Assembly: GCA_022773585.1 (NCBI GenBank)
Contig: JALEZZ010000084.1
Span: 1 to 53,685 of the forward strand
Direction: 5' to 3'
Origin: Selenomonas sp.
Lineage (GTDB): Bacteria; Bacillota; Negativicutes; Selenomonadales; Selenomonadaceae
Length of the DNA stretch: 53,685 nucleotides
In this document: positions 1 to 8,200 of the stretch, piece after piece
How positions within the stretch are numbered: position 1 is the stretch's first letter
How the letters are laid out: each line of letters begins with the position of its first letter
The notes under the pieces: generated by a model
Database searches by the model: none
The model's input: only the letters and a program-made list of their open reading frames with translations
Told to the model about the DNA's origin: nothing
Translations under genes and position numbers: made by a program

Positions 1-108
1 CAAAAGTGGAATAACCGGATGATTCCCGGATGGTCAAATGTGCGAAACCAACTGGAAATGGACGAGCGCATGTCGACCTTGATGCACAAGTACGACAAGG
101 CTGATTGA
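1..108 (+). CDS. C-terminal end of an unrecognised protein (truncated by window edge)
   Basis: Frame 1 is open from the first base to a TGA at 106-108 and encodes 35 residues ending in MHKYDKAD. The fragment is polar and helix-like, with no motif I can place. It is probably the tail of a gene that starts before the window, because the open frame continues to the edge and a weak hairpin (CCCG, loop, CGGG, then ATTTT, about 136-156) follows it. The family is unknown. Confidence 0.45.
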   Translation, partial: QKWNNRMIPGWSNVRNQLEMDERMSTLMHKYDKAD

Positions 109-207
109 AAGATAATTTACACAAAACTATTGACAATCCCGGCTTCACGGGCATTTTGCACCTGCGAAGTTTGAGTTACGAAAAAAAATACGTGTGTCAA
201 CCGTTCG

Positions 208-236
208 TTGCCTGCCCTTCGTGTGCATGATATAAT
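208..236 (+). promoter_or_regulatory. Sigma-A type promoter for the Rpn nuclease gene
   Basis: TTGCCT at 208-213, a 17-base spacer and a perfect TATAAT at 231-236 preceded by TG (extended -10). Transcription would start near 243, giving a leader of about 25 bases before the ATG at 268. Confidence 0.75.
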
Positions 237-267
237 GAAAGAAATCAAAGTGGATAGGGGGCCTACC

Positions 268-1194
268 ATGTCGGAAACAGAGATGCGGCAGAAAATCTTG
301 GCCGAGCTGCAGGCACATAAAATCAATCCTATGAATGATGTCTTGTTCAAGTTCATTTTTGGCAAGGAAGAGCGCAAGGGCATCACGATTGATTTTCTGA
401 ATGCGGTGCTCGAAGAGTCCTTGGAGCATCCGATCAAGGATATCCGCTTCACCCAGACGGAGCAGGTACCACAGGATGATGGTGGCAAACTGACGTGCTT
501 CGATGTGGCTTGCGAGTTGGATTCTGGCGAGATGATCGACGTCGAGGTGCAGGTCATCAACTATCAGAACATGCAGCGGCGCACTTTGTACTATTGGTCG
601 CAGATGTATCTGACGGGCATCCTCAGTGGCGAAGATTACGCCGAGCTGCGGCCGGCCATCACCATCAATATTTTGGCATTCAACATCTTGCCGCAGGCCA
701 ATCCGCATGCGATGTACAGCATCTACAATGCCAAGACGGGCGACCGTCTGAATCGGGACATGGAGCTGCACTTTTTGGAAATCCCGAAATTCACGTACAA
801 ACCTGTCCGTGAGATGACGAAGATGGAACGCTGGCTGGCTTATTTTGCGAACAAATTGAATGAACAGGAAAGGGAGGAACTGGCCATGAGCGAAGCAGCA
901 ATCGGCAACGCCTACGATGCAGCGGGTGCTTTCATGATGAACCCGCAGGACCGGATGAACTACGTCAGCCGCCAGATGGCGATCATGGATTACAACTCTG
1001 GCATGAATGCTGCTGAAAAACGTGGCGAAGCCCGTGGCGAGGCTCGTGGTGAGCTCCGTGGCAGAAATGAAGAGCAAACTCGTTTTTCAAAGCTGATTCA
1101 GCTCTTAAAAGCTGATGGACGTGAAGAAGAAGTTTTCCAAATGGCTGCAAATCCAGAGCTCCTTCAGAAACTGTACCAGGAATTTCATCTATAA
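268..1194 (+). CDS. Rpn-family PD-(D/E)XK nuclease / putative transposase
   Basis: This 308-residue protein belongs to the Rpn (recombination-promoting nuclease, formerly 'transposase_31/PD-(D/E)XK transposase') group. The N-terminus carries the typical NDVLFKFIFG opening at about residue 23, followed by a PD-(D/E)XK core with Asp79 (FDVACELD) and the ExQ pair at Glu93-Gln95 (DVEVQV). The family is known for DNA nuclease activity and for copying between sites or acting in phage defence; which applies here is not shown. Near the C-terminus there is a run of GEAR/GELR repeats, a common feature of the family. The ATG at 268 was chosen over an in-frame ATG at 208 because AGGGGG lies just upstream and the -10 box falls between the two. 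It has its own promoter, and remnants of relatives follow directly downstream. Confidence 0.85.
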   Translation: MSETEMRQKILAELQAHKINPMNDVLFKFIFGKEERKGITIDFLNAVLEESLEHPIKDIRFTQTEQVPQDDGGKLTCFDVACELDSGEMIDVEVQVINYQNMQRRTLYYWSQMYLTGILSGEDYAELRPAITINILAFNILPQANPHAMYSIYNAKTGDRLNRDMELHFLEIPKFTYKPVREMTKMERWLAYFANKLNEQEREELAMSEAAIGNAYDAAGAFMMNPQDRMNYVSRQMAIMDYNSGMNAAEKRGEARGEARGELRGRNEEQTRFSKLIQLLKADGREEEVFQMAANPELLQKLYQEFHL

Positions 1195-1199
1195 AAACA

Positions 1200-1765
1200 G
1201 ATTTGACAGAACGCCTGAAGTACATCAGCCACCAAATGGCGATCATGGATTATCAGACAATGCACCTCGTGATATTCGGCAGGATCGCAACGAGGATGGC
1301 ACCAGCTCGGAAGGCACAATCTATTTTGATATTCGTTTTCATGCTAAAGCGCCGAAATCGGGTGCGCTCATCACGTTGATTATCAACGTCGAGGCGCAAA
1401 TCTCATCAACATCACGCTGATCTATCTGGGCAATCATCGGACGGGGGGACAACCTGATCGAGCTCTTGCGGCTGGTGTTCCGCTCGAACGCCACGGTGGC
1501 CGTAAAGAAAGAGCGTTTGGCTGAACGATACGATTTAAACTTGACAGACGATATGGCAGAGGAGATGAATACGATGTGCAATCTCAGCGAAGGCATTTTC
1601 GAAGATGGCGTCAAACAAGGTGTCAAACAGGGGGCGAAAGAGACGAAAGAAAAAATGATGCAGGCCTTTCAGATGTTGAAGGGGAAGGTGTCTGTATCGG
1701 AAATTGTGAAAAAGACGGGTCTCACAGAAGATGATGTTCGTCAAATGAAGTTGCTTTTAGGATAA
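1200..1765 (+). pseudogene. Fused remnants of one or more Rpn-like nuclease genes
   Basis: Three pieces of Rpn-type coding sequence lie end to end without an intact reading frame. At 1206-1257 the DNA encodes KYISHQMAIMDYQ, closely matching YVSRQMAIMDYN inside the intact upstream gene (about 960-1003), so this is a piece of a sister copy. At about 1314-1400, in another frame, the sequence reads IYFDIRFHAKAP and LIINVEAQ, the nuclease-core signature of a second Rpn subgroup. After a stop at 1418-1420 the same frame continues with IWAIIGRGDNLIELL and then a C-terminal region rich in KQGVKQGAKE repeats ending at 1765. The segment between the core and the C-terminus appears deleted. A 99-residue frame (1466-1765) is open but has no convincing start signal. 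It is read here as gene debris, not a working gene. Confidence 0.7.
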
Positions 1766-1790
1766 TAATGGAGTCAAGGCAGGACGAAAG

Positions 1791-1821
1791 CGCTCGGAGC
1801 AAATCCGAGCGTTTTCGTTTT
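1791..1821 (+). terminator. Rho-independent terminator after the Rpn remnants
   Basis: CGCTCGGA, a short loop and TCCGAGCG form an 8-bp perfect stem, followed by a T-rich run (TTTTCGTTTT). Confidence 0.8.
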
Positions 1822-2201
1822 CGCAATCGCGTTGATTCGCCATATTCTCGTAAAGCAGATTTTACGGAATCAATTTCGTACTCTCGAGGCATATCGAATC
1901 CATCACGCTTCTTCGGCGGAAAGAGTGACACGCGGCGATATACAAAATCGAATGGCCTCCTGCCGATGAAGAGGAAAATCTTCATCGACGGGAGGCCGTT
2001 TTGTTTTTGCGGGGAAAAATCGAGTGGGAATTTGTGCGCATGGTAGAGTGTGAGATTTTGATTGCGGACTGGCATTTGACGCTCGCAAGGCACAAGGAAA
2101 GTAGGAGACTCGCCGTGCGTTGGCGAAATAAAAGCAATATGATTAGAGGTTGCGTACGCACGGAATGTGCAGGATGAAACGTAATGGAAGGAGACAGCTT
2201 T
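1822..2201. other. Intergenic stretch without a recognised gene
   Basis: About 380 bases between the terminator behind the Rpn remnants and the DUF554 start. It holds one more strong hairpin (separate entry at 1954-2008) and a possible -10 (TATGAT, 2138-2143) for the downstream gene without a good -35. Short open frames on both strands show no start signals or recognisable protein motifs. Confidence 0.5.
1954..2008 (+). terminator. Long hairpin followed by T-run
   Basis: GGCCTCCTGCCGATGAAG pairs with CTTCATCGACGGGAGGCC across a short loop, with two imperfect pairs, then GTTTTGTTTTT. It looks like a terminator even though no intact gene ends just upstream. It may mark the end of a gene now lost. 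Confidence 0.6.
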
Positions 2202-2918
2202 ATGCCGGGAAGTGGCGTTTTGGTCAATGTTCTGGGGATTGTTTTCGGCGGGCTGCTCGGGATGGCGGCGGGGCGGCTCATCAGTGAGCGGTTTCAAAAG
2301 ACGTTGATGATGGCGTGTGCGCTGGCGGTGCTGTTCCTCGGCCTTGGAGGAAGCCTTGCACAAATGCTGAGGGCTTCGCCCGATGGGACGATGACTTTCG
2401 TCGGCTCGTATATGATGGTGGGGAGCCTGATCCTCGGTGCTCTGATCGGTGAAGCGATTAATCTCGAAGACCGTATGGTGACCTTTGGCGAATGGCTGAA
2501 GAAACGAGCCGGAGGCGAGAGTGACAGCCGGTTCGTCGATGCGTTCGTCACAGCATCGCTCACGGTCTGCATCGGAGCGATGGCGGTCATCGGCCCGATC
2601 AATGACCGCTTGCTCGGCGACTCGGTGGTGCTCTACATCAAGACGGTGCTCGACCTCGTCATCGTTCTCCTGATGACGGCGACGCTCGGGCGCGGCTGCA
2701 TCTTTTCTGCGATTTCTGTCGGCATCTTCGAGGGTGCGATTTTCCTTTGTGCGGGGCTCTTGGAGCCCGTGATGAGCCCTGCGGCACAGTCGAATCTTTC
2801 GTACGTCGGAAATATTCTCATCTTTTGTGTCGGCGTCAATCTCCTTTGGAAAACGGGCATCCGAGTGGCCAACCTGCTGCCGGCTCTGGTGATTGCCATC
2901 GCATGGGCGTGGTTTTGA
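2202..2918 (+). CDS. DUF554 family integral membrane protein
   Basis: The 238-residue protein is almost entirely hydrophobic, with about six to seven predicted membrane segments. It has Gly-rich helices at the start (LVNVLGIVFGGLLG) and the internal pattern VGSLILGALIGE that characterises DUF554 (YdfK/YqgA-like) proteins. The molecular function of the family is not established; transport is often assumed. ATG 2202 is preferred to ATG 2184 because GGAAGGAG at 2186-2193 is placed eight bases before 2202 and overlaps the earlier ATG. It is a single-gene unit between the Rpn debris and the IS110 element. Confidence 0.85.
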   Translation: MPGSGVLVNVLGIVFGGLLGMAAGRLISERFQKTLMMACALAVLFLGLGGSLAQMLRASPDGTMTFVGSYMMVGSLILGALIGEAINLEDRMVTFGEWLKKRAGGESDSRFVDAFVTASLTVCIGAMAVIGPINDRLLGDSVVLYIKTVLDLVIVLLMTATLGRGCIFSAISVGIFEGAIFLCAGLLEPVMSPAAQSNLSYVGNILIFCVGVNLLWKTGIRVANLLPALVIAIAWAWF

Positions 2919-3173
2919 CATCAACAAACTCCCACGTCTTAACAACGCCACGATAAACGAAAAGTATACACAGTAACGATGGCATCTCCCATGTTACAAT
3001 GGAATCAGACGGTATGAGGCTGATCTTTTTTTGGCGCCTCGAGCCCGTGCAACAAACTGGTTTGGCCTCTCTATTGCACCACACTTTGTCCAGAGCTTCA
3101 TGCTCGCAAGGACGTATAACAAAATGAGCGATCATAAGAGGCCCCGTCGTACTTTGTCATGGAGGTGTCACTC
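2919..3173 (+). ncRNA. Candidate IS110 left end carrying a bridge RNA
   Basis: The 255 bases between the DUF554 stop and the transposase start contain no gene. In the IS110 group the non-coding end upstream of the transposase is known to encode a structured bridge RNA that specifies target and donor DNA. The position and length fit that arrangement, and the region downstream of the transposase is shorter (126 bases). I could not fold it reliably by eye and did not locate the guide loops. The element's outer boundary was not found, because IS110 elements lack terminal inverted repeats. Confidence 0.35.
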
Positions 3174-4405
3174 ATGGAAGTCATGTACGATCGTTGCTGT
3201 GGGATTGATGCTCACAAGAAGTTCATTGTCGCCTGCTTCAAATGCGGCAAGGAGCAGGAAATCCGGAAGACCGGGACGACGAGCGACGAAATCCGAGAAT
3301 TGTCGAAATGGTTGCTTGATGGCAAGTGCCAGATGATTGCCATGGAGAGCACAGGTTCCTACTGGAAACCGCTCTACAACATCTTCGAGATCCTCGGGCT
3401 CGACGTCATTGTCGCGAATGCCAGAGACATCAAGAACGTCCCTGGCCGCAAGACCGATGTCGGGGATGCCGAATGGATTGCCGACCTTTTGAAGCATGGA
3501 CTCATCCGCGCCAGCTATATTCCCAGCCGAGAGCAACGCGAGCTGAGAGAGATGTCGCGGTATCGCCAGAGCCTCATCGGGGAGCGCAGCCGGGAACTGA
3601 ACCGCCTCCAGAAGATGCTGGAAGGCGGGAACGTCAAGCTCACGAGCGTTGTCTCGGATGTCAACGGACGCAGTGCCCGCAATCTCCTGAAAGCCATGCT
3701 GGAAAAAGACGATCCTCTCACGGAAGCGCGCGTCAGCCAGCTGGTTCACGGGAAATTGCAGTCGAAGGTGGATGCCATCGTGAAAGCCATGAATGGCTTC
3801 CTCACGCCCATGGAGAAAGCGCTCATCCGCAAGGTCGTCGATCATATCGATGACATGACGACATGACGAAGCGCATCGGCGAGATGGATGATATGCTCCG
3901 CGATTATTTGCAGCCCTATGAAGAGGCCATCGCCAAGCTCGACGAGATTCCCGGCATCGCCAGACGGAGCGCCGAAACCATCCTCATCGAGACAGGGCTC
4001 GACATGACGAGATTCCCGTCAGAGCGTCACATCTCCAGTTGGGCGGGACTCGCTCCGGGCAACAACGAAAGTGCCGGGAAACAGAGGCGCAGCCGGACGG
4101 TGCACGGGAACAGCACATTGAAAACTGCTTTGGTGCAATGTGCGAAAGTCGCATCCAAATGCAAATGCTACTTCCGCGCACAATACCAGAGAATCGTCGT
4201 TCGTCGTGGAGCCAACCGTGCCACTGTTGCAGTAGCACACAGCATGCTGATTGCCATTTACCATATGCTGAAGGATAACCAGTCGTTCCGTGATCTCGGC
4301 GAAGACTTCTATCTGGCTGTCAACAGGGCGAAGAAAATCAATCACTATCTCAGGAAACTTGAAAAACTGGGATGGACGCCAAATGCCGCATCGGCAACTG
4401 CATAA
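3174..4405 (+). pseudogene. IS110-family transposase, split by an 8-bp tandem duplication
   Basis: The first frame (3174-3866) carries the RuvC-like DEDD domain: Asp in GIDAHKK, Glu in AMESTGSYW and the two Asp of KTDVGDAEW. The second frame (3863-4405) carries the C-terminal transposase_20 part, with IPGIARRSAETIL, SSWAGLAPG and the Ser-containing NESAGKQR segment that supplies the catalytic serine in this family. The break lies at 3852-3867, where GACATGAC occurs twice in tandem; removing one copy restores the continuous reading DDMTKRIGEMDD. The two frames overlap as ATGA (3863-3866), so translational coupling could in principle make two separate polypeptides. The start at ATG 3174 is supported by GGAGGTG at 3161-3167. 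IS110 transposases are normally a single chain of about 400 residues, which matches the sum of the halves. The copy is probably inactive. Confidence 0.85.
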
Positions 4406-4531
4406 GACATATCAATTTCGTTTTACTGGAAGCCGCAGGGATTCTTTGCGCTCTTTTCCGGTAGTACGAGAAAACTTTTCATAACAAAATAGGAAAAGCA
4501 TGCGATGAAATGAAGCTTTGGAGGCGATGCT
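4406..4531. other. Probable right end of the IS110 element plus leader of the next gene
   Basis: There is no reading frame of note. The stretch should contain the right end of the insertion sequence, but no inverted or direct repeat marks the junction. TTGGAGG near 4517 is the ribosome binding site of the next gene. Confidence 0.35.
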
Positions 4532-5212
4532 ATGAGCATCGAGAGCGATGTGTTTTTGCGGTATCGGCCGGATATGAAACGCTGCGAGGCGTATGGATTC
4601 CGACGGATGGGCGACGTGTGGCGATACGAGCGGACGTTCCTCGACGGGGCGTTCCGTGCCGTTTTGACGGTGGATGCTGCGGGGCAGGTGACGGACGAGG
4701 TCATCGACACGATGACGGACGAGCCGTACCTGCCGCTCCGGCTGGCGAATCCGTCGGGGAGCTATGTCTATGGCGTGCGCCATGCGTATGAAGAGCTCCT
4801 GCACGAAGTCGCGGAGGCTTGTTTCACGCGCTTGCCGTTTGCCCTGCCGCAGACGAACCGCCTTTGCGAGCGGATAAAGGCGACGTGGGGCGATGCGCCG
4901 GAGTTCCCTTGGAAGCAGAAGGCGTATCGGACAAGCGGCGTGTTCCGCCACGGCGCGACGCGCAAATGGTATGCTGTTATCCTGCCCGTATCATGGGCGA
5001 AAATCGTCCCCGACCGAGAAGGGAACATCGAATTGCTCGACCTCAAAGTCGCCGACGCCGCTGCCTGTGTCGCAGCTCATGACGGCTGCTATCCTGCGTA
5101 CCACATGAACAAGCGCTGCTGGATTTCGGTTGCGCTCGATGATACGATGACAGATGATGCTATCTGGCCGCTGCTCGCTGAGAGCCGTGCGTTTGCAGAG
5201 AAAAAGGGCTGA
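4532..5212 (+). CDS. MmcQ/YjbR family protein with N-terminal extension
   Basis: The 226-residue protein ends in a YjbR/MmcQ domain (about residues 105-215): the segment FPWKQKAYRTSGVFRH, followed by KWYAVIL and later GCYPAYHMNKRCWISVALDD, is the family signature. These proteins have a CyaY-like fold and a presumed DNA-binding role that is poorly tested. The first 100 residues form an extension, also seen in longer family members. The start ATG 4532 has TTGGAGG eight bases upstream. It stands alone between the IS110 element and the convergent Wadjet operon, and shares a bidirectional terminator with it. Confidence 0.85.
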   Translation: MSIESDVFLRYRPDMKRCEAYGFRRMGDVWRYERTFLDGAFRAVLTVDAAGQVTDEVIDTMTDEPYLPLRLANPSGSYVYGVRHAYEELLHEVAEACFTRLPFALPQTNRLCERIKATWGDAPEFPWKQKAYRTSGVFRHGATRKWYAVILPVSWAKIVPDREGNIELLDLKVADAAACVAAHDGCYPAYHMNKRCWISVALDDTMTDDAIWPLLAESRAFAEKKG

Positions 5213-5236
5213 TTCGCGTCTGGCAGCGGTTACAGC

Positions 5237-5264
5237 AAAAGGCCTCGTTGGGAGGCCTTTTTTC
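5237..5264. terminator. Bidirectional terminator between yjbR-like gene and jetC
   Basis: AAAAGGCCTC and GAGGCCTTTTTT flank a short loop. The A-run on one side and T-run on the other make it usable from both directions, serving the plus-strand YjbR gene and the minus-strand Wadjet operon, whose last stop is at 5263-5265. Confidence 0.8.
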
Positions 5265-8200
5265 AGTTACCGAACAGACCCGTTTCTTCGTAGCTTTCGA
5301 GACGTTCGAGCGCACCAGGATTGTGCTCTTCAAAGAATGCGGTCTGAATCTGCATTTCGGGGTGCAAGACTTTGCCTTTGCCGCCAGCAAGTTCGGCGAA
5401 GCGGCAGCTGTAGATGATGGGGAAGTATTTGCGGATGAAATTGCCATCCTCGTGTGCTGTCAAAGCGAGAATCTGGAAGCCGAGCTGGTCGGCGATGAAG
5501 AAGACTGGGTCGAGGACATGGTCGCTCGAGGCTTTGCCGAATGGGTTGTCGGCGACGACGACGCGGCTCGCGTATTTCGTGTGCGGGATGCGGGCGCGTT
5601 TTTCGGAGAGATAGTTGAGGCAGCCAAGGAACAGCGCCATGTTCTTGCACCAGACTTCGCCGCCCGACCATTTGTTCGATTCCTCCCAGTCGTAGGGGCG
5701 TTCGGAGAAGGTGCCGATGCTCGTGGCCTTGCGGCACTTGACTTTGACGGCATGGTTGCCAAGCGTGGCCGCAAGAATCTGCTGCGTGCGGAGCTTCTTC
5801 TGGAGCTCTTCTTTGATTTTCCGGCTGTCCTCGCGACCATCTTCGTCAAGGAAGGCTTCGGAGTCGAGGCGCTCGGTCAGGGAGCTGAGATAGCCGCGGA
5901 TGGCCGTGCGCATTTCGGAGTCTTTCTTTTCGGCGAAATGGATTGTATAGATGTCCTTCGTGCCGCTTTCCGTGCGGATGCGGGTTTTGGCGGCGATTTC
6001 TTTGAGGCCGCGGCCGATTTCCTGCAGATAAAGCGTCATGTGCTCGACCATGTGCTCGATATGGGAGAAATGCTCCTGCCGCTCGGTCTCAGCGAGCGAG
6101 ATGCTCTGCTGGATGGTCTTCTGGATGACGGCGCGCCATTCGACGTAGTCTTCATAGGCGTCCTTGCTGCGGATGCCGTCGACGATGTGGCGGCGGCGGC
6201 GCTCTTCGCGGATGTGCTGCTCGCAGTAGGCGATGAAGCTGTCTTTTGCTTGGCGGTTCTTTTCGCGCTGGACGGCATAGCGGTCGTAGATTTCATGGCA
6301 CGCAGAGAGGAGCGGCGGCGCGGCACGGCGGAAGACGTCGCTGTCGTCTGTCTGCCATTCGTCGGGCAGCAGGATGGCGTGCACGCGATCGACAGTGAAC
6401 TGGAGCGTGATGTTTTCTTTGTCGAGGCGATTGATGGTGCCGGCTAGGACGTCGATATGGTGCAGGTTCGTGTCTTTCGAGGACTGGCAGGCGGCGAGGA
6501 CAGCCATGATGGCCGCTTTCTGTTTTTCGAAGCGGGCGCGGGCTTCCGCAAGATTGCCCTCGATGGTGGGCAGTTCTTCTCCGTATTGTTCGGCGTAGCG
6601 CTTGCGAACGCTTTCGAGGTTGCCGCTGGCCTTGTCATAGGCGCGGCGAGTTGCATCACGTTCTTTCTGGCGCGCCTTCATTTCTTTCAGAAGTGCGGGG
6701 CGCGCTTCGCGGAGCGCCTGTTCCTGCTCGGCACCGTCCATCGGCCAGGGAAGCGTCTCGTCGAGTGTGAGCTCGTTTCCACGTGCTTCTTCTTGCAGGC
6801 GTTCCATTTCGCGTGTCAGACGCTTCTGGTCTTTGGCGGCCTGTGCGAGCTTTTCCTCAATGCGGCCGCGGTTCGCCTGGATGCCGTCGATGCGTCCGAG
6901 AATCTGGCGGCGCTCGTCGGCGAGGACGTTGTAGCTTTTATCCGTTTCCTGCGGCGGCATGGACTGGACGTCTTCATAGTAGAGGCGCTGGCGGATTTCG
7001 GCTGTGCGGTTTCGCAGGCTGCCGAGGGAAGTCAGGACATTTTGCAGTTCGCTTGCGAGGCGGGCTTTTTTTTCAGCTTCTTTTGCGAGCTGTTCCTGTA
7101 CGTCCTGCTCTTTGTGATGCAGTTCTTCCTGTGTCTTGAGGTGCTTCCGGTGCTCGTCCTGCAGTTTTTCATAGATGCCGAGCTCCGAGAGACGGTGTGC
7201 GAGGTCGTCCTGCTCGGCTTTGTGGTCGTAGAGCAGTTTCTGGTAGCTGCCGATGCTCTGCTGGCACTGTTCGATGGTTGCTTCGCTTTCGCGGATGGAG
7301 CGCTCGAGGAGTTCGGCTTTTGCTTCCGCTTCCTTGCGGCTCGTTGTGAGCTCCTGGTATTCAGAAAATGGCCGTTTCTGGTAGAAGCCGATGAGGCTCG
7401 CGCGCAGCGTGCGCAGGTCGGCGCAGGCTGCTTCCTGCTGGGCGAGAGCTTTGTCGCGCTTGGCCGCTTCGTCAGCGAGGGAGTCCAGCCAGGCACGGAA
7501 TTCATCATCCATCATGTGGTTCCAGTAGTCTGGTGTGATGGAGCGGGCGAGCGTCGGTGCTTTGCTTTCCGTCAGGATCGTGCGGAGCTCGCCGCTCGTG
7601 AGCACGAAGACGGGCTCAGTCAGGAGGCCGGTCTTGGCGGCGAGGCGGCGCAGGAGCTCTGCCGTGCTGTCCTCGGCTGTGATGACGGAGGCGGCCCAGA
7701 ACGGGTAGATGCGGCGCAGTTCTTCGCCATCGCGGCCGCTCTTGACGGCGGCGCGGTAGGCGTCAGCGCCGCTCTGGAGCGTCGGGAAATCGTTGCGCCA
7801 CGTATCGAGCAGATCGTCGAGCGCAGGATCGGCCGCAAACGAGGCGGCTTTTTCGTACTGGTCGACGAAGCGGTGCGCCTGACGGCAGAGCAGGGCGAGT
7901 TTCTTCTTTTTCTCATCTTCGCGCACGAGGTTGTCGCCGAGCTGGTCTGTGAGGAACGAGCTGCGCTGGTAGAGTTCGAGCGTCGTTTCTGCGAGGTTGG
8001 CACATTCAGGCACGAGACGGAGCTTTTCGAGCAGGTTCTTTGCCTCGGTGTCGATGCCGCCGAGTTCGACGGCCATCTGCGCGATGTCTTTCGAGAGACG
8101 GGCGAGAGAGGAGCGTTCTTCGGGCAGCTTTTTCTGCAAGACATTCTTCTGGTCTTTGTAGAATGCGAGGTTCTTCTCGTCGTCCTCGATGGCAGCCTTG

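Noticed and set aside
1023..1065. GEAR-type repeats in the Rpn gene as a repeat array or CRISPR-like element
   Set aside because: They are short in-frame coding repeats common at the C-terminus of this family; no spacers or regular units.
3852..3867. Programmed frameshifting in the IS110 transposase
   Set aside because: There is no slippery run, IS110 elements are not known to use it, and an exact 8-bp tandem duplication explains the break.
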